Of a stretch of DNA of 64,000 nt, positions 59,207-64,000 are shown piece after piece. The stretch is from Plazaster borealis. Lineage: Eukaryota; Echinodermata; Asteroidea; Forcipulatida; Labidiasteridae. The DNA lies in contig CM037463.1 of assembly GCA_021014325.1 (NCBI GenBank), positions 8,005,001 through 8,069,000 on the forward strand. The letters are read 5' to 3'. The notes under the pieces are model-generated. The model did not search any database and had not been told where the DNA came from. It saw nothing but the letters and a program-made list of their open reading frames with translations. Positions within the stretch are counted from its first letter, which is position 1. Each line of letters begins with the position of its first letter. A program made the translations under genes and the position numbers.

Positions 59207-59977
59207 ATCATGTGGAACTATAAAATCAAAAATAAAAATGTTGACCAAAATTCTGAAAATTTGACCATGCCGGCATGGTGAATTTTGTTGATTTTGGACC
59301 CAAACTTCAAACTCACACAAAATCCTCCATATTTCTCAAACTATGGCTTATTTACCTAGTCCGCACACATAAAATGTCTTCAGTAGTCTGCTCTGTATCA
59401 TGTGGAACTATAAAATCAAAAAAAAAAATGTTGACCCAAATTCTGAAAATTTGACCATGCCGGCATGGTGAATTTTGTTGGTTTTGCACCCAAACTTCAA
59501 ACTGACACAAAATTCTCCATATTTCTCAAACTATGGCTTATTTACACAGTCCGCACACATAAAATGTCTTCAGTAGTCCGCTCTGTATCATTTGGAACTA
59601 TAAAATCAAAAAAAAAATGTTGACCAAAATTCTGAAAATTTGACCATGCCGGCATGGTGAATTTTGTTGATTTTGGACCCAAACTTCAAACTCACACAAA
59701 ATTTTCCATATTTCTCAAACTATGGCTTATTTACCTAGTACGCACACATAAAATGTCTTCAGTAGTCCGCTCTGTATCATGTGGAACTATAAAATCAAAA
59801 AAAAAAATGTTGACCCAAATTCTGAAAATTTGACCATGGCGGCATGGTGAATTTTGTTGGTTTTGGACCCAAACTTCAAACTCACACAAAATTCTCCATA
59901 TTTCTCAAACTATGGCTTATTTACCTAGTCGGCACACATAAAATGTCTTCAGTAGTCTTCTCTGTATCATGTGGAAC
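59207..59977 (-). repeat. Satellite array block 8, between LINE copies 6 and 7
   Basis: Four monomers (about 770 bp with the target-site duplications) in inverted orientation. The first half pairs with 28.0-28.48 kb and the second half with 47.19-47.45 kb. The breakpoint between the two inverted blocks therefore lies inside this short spacer, at about 59.65-59.69 kb. Confidence 0.92.
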
Positions 59978-61616
59978 AGACATGTGGTGTACCGGGAAGA
60001 AAAATTCACGATAACCTTACCCTTTTGCGTGATAGCATTGATTACATTAATTGGAACAATAAGGAAGCAGCAATCTTAAGTATCGACCAGGAGAAGGCTT
60101 TCCATAGAATTAATTGAGAATTATATGTTTAGCATGCTTGAAAAAATGGGAATTCCCCCAAATTCATTCAATGGATCAAGCTTTTGTATAGCAATCCTGT
60201 GAGCTGTGTCATTGTAAATAACTTCATTGGCAGACCTTTCCAAATAAGTAGAGGAATCAGACAAGGGTGTCCCCTGTCTCCATTGTTATATGCAGTCTGT
60301 GCAGAAGGTTTAGGAACTCTGATTAGAATCAATAATGGGTTGCATGGTATTCAGTCTCCAGGTGGAACTGAATGTGTTAAAATTATCCAGCATGCCGATG
60401 ATGCAACAGGTTTTATTTCTAAAGAAAGTGATTTTCAGGTCATTACGGATGTTTTGTGTAAATATTGTAAAGGTAGCGGATCTAAGGTGAACACAAGTAA
60501 AACCACGGGTCTATGGCTTGGCAAATGGAAGAACAGAATGGACAAGCCATGTGGCTTCAACTGGAACAATGATAAAATGAAAATTTTGGGTATCCTTTTT
60601 GGAAACAATGTCACACCAGCTGACAACTGGGAACCCGGAATAAGCAAACTTAAGTGCAAGTTAAATATGTTTAGACAGTGGGACCTGACTCTGGCGGGCA
60701 AGGCCGTTATTGTTAACGTCACGGTCGGAAGCAGACTGAACTATGTGGGTAGCGTTCTCTCTTGCCCGGATGAGTTTGTAAAGAAAATCGAAAACATTAT
60801 TTTTAGTTTTTACTGGTCAGGTAAACCCGACAAAATCAAGCGCGCCACTATCACCGGACCTGGATACATGGGAGGAACGGGTCTTTTGGACGTCGGGGTC
60901 AGGTTACGCTGTCTAAAACTGATGTGGTTGAGTAATTATATCAAAAGTAATGGTAAATGGAAATCATTCTTTAACTATTGGATCGAGAAAACTGGTGAAA
61001 GCCATAGTCTGGGATGGCATGTATTTGGAAAAACCAAGAAAAAGTCATTGCAGACCACTCCCTTTTATATGGACCTTTTTACAGCCTACGAACAATCAGG
61101 GAGTGTTTTCAGACCAGAATTCTCCTCAGTTTTGGAAATAATGAACGTCCCTCTCTGGAATAATTCAGTGGTTACGGGTAATAAGGATAAAGATTTAGCG
61201 AGTCCTGTTCTAATAAAGAACAACATCATCAAATTGCATCATGTAGTTAAAAACAGCAGACTTATTACCTTTAAGGAATTGGCTAGGAGGTGCAAAATAA
61301 ATTGTATCAATGCCGGACGCATAGTTAAGCGTCTTGAACAAAACATCAATCCAGTCCTCCTCAAAGAAAAACGTTGTGGGCCCAATAACCATCCAAGCAG
61401 GTGGCTGAAATTCCAAATTGACCCCGGGGATGAGGGTTTGCTACCCTTTTCTAAAGTTACCACGAAATTAATGTACAAGTCACTTAACCTCATATGTACT
61501 TAATGTATTGATATATCAGTATGTGCATTATTGTTTTTCATAGAAGATGAGTGTACTTGTAATTAAATGGAGTTGAATAAACGGAGTCTAAGAGCTCCAC
61601 TCAAAAGAAAAAAAAA
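59978..61616 (+). mobile_element. LINE fragment copy 7 (inverted partner of copy 5)
   Basis: A 1639-bp insertion between ATCATGTGGAAC at 59,966-59,977 and at 61,617-61,628. The host monomer has GTCTTCTCTG and CCATAAAATC, the complements of the GAGAAGAC and TTTATGG marks of copies 4 and 5. The linker just after it, CAATTATATATATGTTG, is a private TA-rich variant. AATAAA is at 61,576-61,581. Confidence 0.93.
59980..61503 (+). pseudogene. Reverse-transcriptase remnant of LINE copy 7
   Basis: A 439-codon frame (60,184-61,503) runs from just inside LLYSNPVSC to the natural stop, with intact motif B and HADDA. ATGFIS replaces ATVFIS right after the HADD residues. One C is missing from the run near 60,160, so the MFSMLEKMG part upstream is in another frame. 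The motif A fragment reads FHR, as in copy 1. It keeps the unshifted KKKSLQTTPFYMDLF segment although its partner copy 5 has the shifted form. It also has VNVTVGS where copy 5 has VNATVGS. The pair has therefore exchanged sequence with other copies. Confidence 0.85.
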
Positions 61617-64000
61617 ATCATGTGGAACCATAAAATCAATTATATATATGTTGACCAAAATTCTGAAAATTTGACCATGCCGGCATGGTGAATTTTGTTG
61701 GTTTTGGACCCAAACTTCAAACTCACACAAAATTCTCCATATTTCTCAAACTATGGCTTATTTACACAGTCCGCACACATAAAATGTCTTCAGTAGTCCG
61801 CTCTAAATCATGTGGAACTAAAAAAAAAAAAAAAAAAATGTTGACCCAAATTCTGAAAATTTGACCATGCCGGCATGGTGAATTTTGTTGATTTTGGACC
61901 CAAACTTCAAACTCACACAAAATTCTCCATATTTCTCAAACTATGGCTTATTTACCTAGTCCGCACACATAAAATGTCTTGAGTAGTCCGCTCTGTATCA
62001 TTTGGAACTATAAAAAATTTTTAAAAATGTTGACCCAAATTCTGAAAATTTGACCATGCCGGCATGGTGAATTTTGTTGATTTTGGACCCAAACTTCAAA
62101 CTCACACAAAATTCCCAAATTTCTCAAATTATGACTTACTTACCCAGTTCGCACACATAAATTGTCTTCAGTAGTCCACTCTGTATCATTTGGAACTATA
62201 AAAAAAAAAAAAAAAATGTTGACCAAAATTCTGAAAATTTGACCATGCCGGCATGGTGAATTTTGTTGATTTTGGACCCAGACTTCAAACTCACACAAAA
62301 TTCTCCATATTTCTCAAACTATGGCTTATTTACCCAGACCACACACATAAAATGTCTTCAGTAGTCCGCTCTGTATCATTTGGAACTATAAAATAAATAA
62401 AAAAATGTTGACCAAAATTCTGAAAATTTGACCATGCCGGCATGGTGAATTTTGTTGATTTTGGACCCAAACTTCAAACTCACACAAAATTCTCCATATT
62501 TCTCAAATTATGACTTACTTACCCAGTTCGCACACATAAATTGTCTTCAGTAGTCCACTCTGTATCATTTGGAACTATAAAGTCAAAAAAAAAATGTTGA
62601 CCAAAATTCTGAAAATTTGACCATGCCGGCATGGTGAATTTTGTTGATTTTGGACCCAGACTTCAAACTCACACAAAATTCTCCATATTTCTCAAACTAT
62701 GGCTTATTTACCCAGACCACACACATAAAATGTCTTGAGTAGTCCGCTCTGTATCATTTGGAACTATAAAATCAAAAAAAAAATGTTGACCAAAATTCTG
62801 AAAATTTGACCATGCCGGCATGGTGAATTTTTGTTGATTTTGGACCCAAACTTCAAACTCACACAAAATTCTCCATATTTCTCAAACTATGGCTTATTTA
62901 CCTAGTCCGCACACATAAAATGTCTTCAGTAGTCTGCTCTGTATCATTTGGAACTATAAAATCAAAAAAAAAAATGTTGACCCAAATTCTGAAAATTTGA
63001 CCATGCCGGCATGGTGAATTTTGTTGGTTTTGGACCCAAACTTCAAACTCACACAAAATTCTCCATATTTCTCAAACTATGGCTTATTTACCTAGTTCAC
63101 ACACATAAAATGTCTTGAGTAGTCCGCTCTGTATCATTTGGAACTATAAAATCAAAAAGAAAATGTTGACCCAAATTCTGAAAATTTGACCATGCCGGCA
63201 TGATGAATTGTGTTGATTTTGGACCCAAACTTCAAACTCACACAAAATTCACCATATTTCTCAAACTATGGCTTATTTACCCAGTCCGCACACATAAAAT
63301 GTCTTGAGTAGTCTGCTCTGTATCATTTGGAACTATAAAATCAAAAAAAAAAATGTTGACAAAAATTGTGAAAATTTGACCATGCCGGCATGGTGAATTT
63401 TGTTGGTTTTGGACCCAAACTTCAAACTCACACAAAATTCTCCATATTTCTCAAACTATGGCTTATTTACCTAGTCCGCACGCATAAAATGTCTTGAGTA
63501 GTCCGCTCTGTATCATGTGGAACTATAAAATAAAAATAAAAAATGACCCAAATTCTGAAAATTTGACCATGCCGACATGGTGAATTTTGTTGATTTTGGA
63601 CCCAAACTTCAAACTCACACAAAATTCTCCATATTTCTCAAACTATGGCTTATTTACCTAGTCCGCACACATAAAATGTCTTGAGTAGTCCGCTCTGTAT
63701 CATTTGGAACTATAAAAAAAAAAAAAAAATGTTGACCAAAATTCTGAAAATTTGACCATGCCGGCATGGTGAATTTAGTTGGTTTTGGACCCAAACTTCA
63801 AACTCACACAAAATTTTCCATATTTCTCAAACTATGGCTTATTTACCTAGTCCGCACACATAAAATGTCTTCAGTAGTCCGCTCTGTATCATGTGGAACT
63901 ATAAAAAATTTAAAAAAATGTTGACCCAAATTCTGAAAATTTGACCATGCCGGCATGGTGAATTTTGTTGGTTTTGGACCCAAACTTCAAACTCACACAA
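61617..64000 (-). repeat. Satellite array block 9 (inverted orientation), to the window end
   Basis: About 12-13 monomers. Variants ATTCCCAAATTTCTC (about 62,112), ACCCAGACCACAC (about 62,332 and 62,713), GAATTTTTGTTG (about 62,826), GCATGATGAATTG (about 63,198) and GCCGACATGG (about 63,571) mirror 45.1 to 43.0 kb. No gene is seen. Confidence 0.94.

Larger units (their letters stand above)
53955..59650. repeat. Right arm A' of the large inverted duplication
   Basis: Inverted counterpart of about 28.0-34.5 kb, containing LINE copy 6 where the left arm has copy 3. After the LINE, the marks AAATCCTCCATATTT (about 59,322), TTTTGCACCCAAAC with ACTGACACAAAATTC (about 59,480-59,515) and ACACAGTCCGC (about 59,545) still mirror 28,390-28,130. 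At about 59,650-59,690 the pairing switches: TAGTACGCAC and AAATTTTCC are not in the 27.9-kb partner. Confidence 0.85.
59680..64000. repeat. Right arm B' of the large inverted duplication (continues beyond the window)
   Basis: Inverted counterpart of about 43.0-47.45 kb, with LINE copy 7 in the place of copy 5. The order of rare variants is kept from 59,690 (TAGTACGCAC) to 63,780 (GAATTTAGTTGG). The window end truncates it. Local exceptions, such as ACAAAAATTGTGAAAATTTG near 63,361, indicate exchange with other parts of the array. Confidence 0.78.

Noticed and set aside
11570..61628. Seven independent site-specific insertions of a Tx1-type LINE
   Set aside because: Some L1/Tx1 elements are target-specific, but the identical 5' truncation, shared frame break and shared flanking variants fit one insertion plus duplication much better.
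1..64000. tRNA, rRNA or other structured RNA genes
   Set aside because: No cloverleaf boxes or conserved rRNA segments were recognised in the satellite, the LINE copies or the degenerate region.

Overview
The window is eukaryotic satellite DNA, almost certainly from an animal. No host gene, RNA gene, CRISPR array or prokaryotic signal can be supported. About 50.7 kb is an AT-rich tandem satellite with a monomer of roughly 187-190 bp (about 270 monomers). Seven near-identical copies of a 5'-truncated non-LTR retrotransposon (LINE) fragment of about 1.64 kb interrupt it. The fragment is the 3' half of a reverse-transcriptase ORF, with a short 3' UTR, an AATAAA signal and an A-rich tail. Its motifs (RQGCPLSPLLYA, HADDA, WLGKWKN, GKPDKIKR, GGTGLLDV) look like the L1/Tx1 group, which suggests an invertebrate or lower deuterostome genome. 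The species cannot be determined from this sequence.

Layout: 1-52,120 is satellite in one orientation, with LINE copies 1-5 on the minus strand (11,582; 24,750; 28,479; 39,808; 45,556). 52,121-53,954 is a degenerate stretch in which scraps of the monomer occur in both orientations. 53,955-64,000 is satellite in the opposite orientation, with LINE copies 6 and 7 on the plus strand (57,572; 59,978). The window therefore holds a large inverted repeat with its strand switch near 53 kb. Private variants show that 53.95-59.65 kb is an inverted copy of about 28.0-34.5 kb, including LINE copy 3 = copy 6. They also show that 59.68-64.0 kb is an inverted copy of about 43-47.45 kb, including LINE copy 5 = copy 7.

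All seven LINE copies share the same 12-bp target-site duplication (GTTCCACATGAT), the same 5' truncation point and the same internal frame break. The simplest history is one insertion into one monomer, then amplification with the surrounding satellite as part of higher-order repeats. Higher-order periods visible in the satellite are about 0.75 kb (4 monomers), 1.5 kb (8), 1.9 kb (10), 5.75 kb (with a LINE copy) and 11.3 kb.

Each monomer carries two conspicuous internal structures. One is a 16-bp dyad, ACCATG-N4-CATGGT, whose half-sites are nearly invariant while its central four bases vary. The other is an exon-like cassette: a poly-T tract ending TATAG, a 52-nt segment, then GTAAATAAG or GTAAGTAAG. 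Monomer length, dyad, higher-order structure and strand switch fit centromeric or pericentromeric heterochromatin, but that location is an inference.
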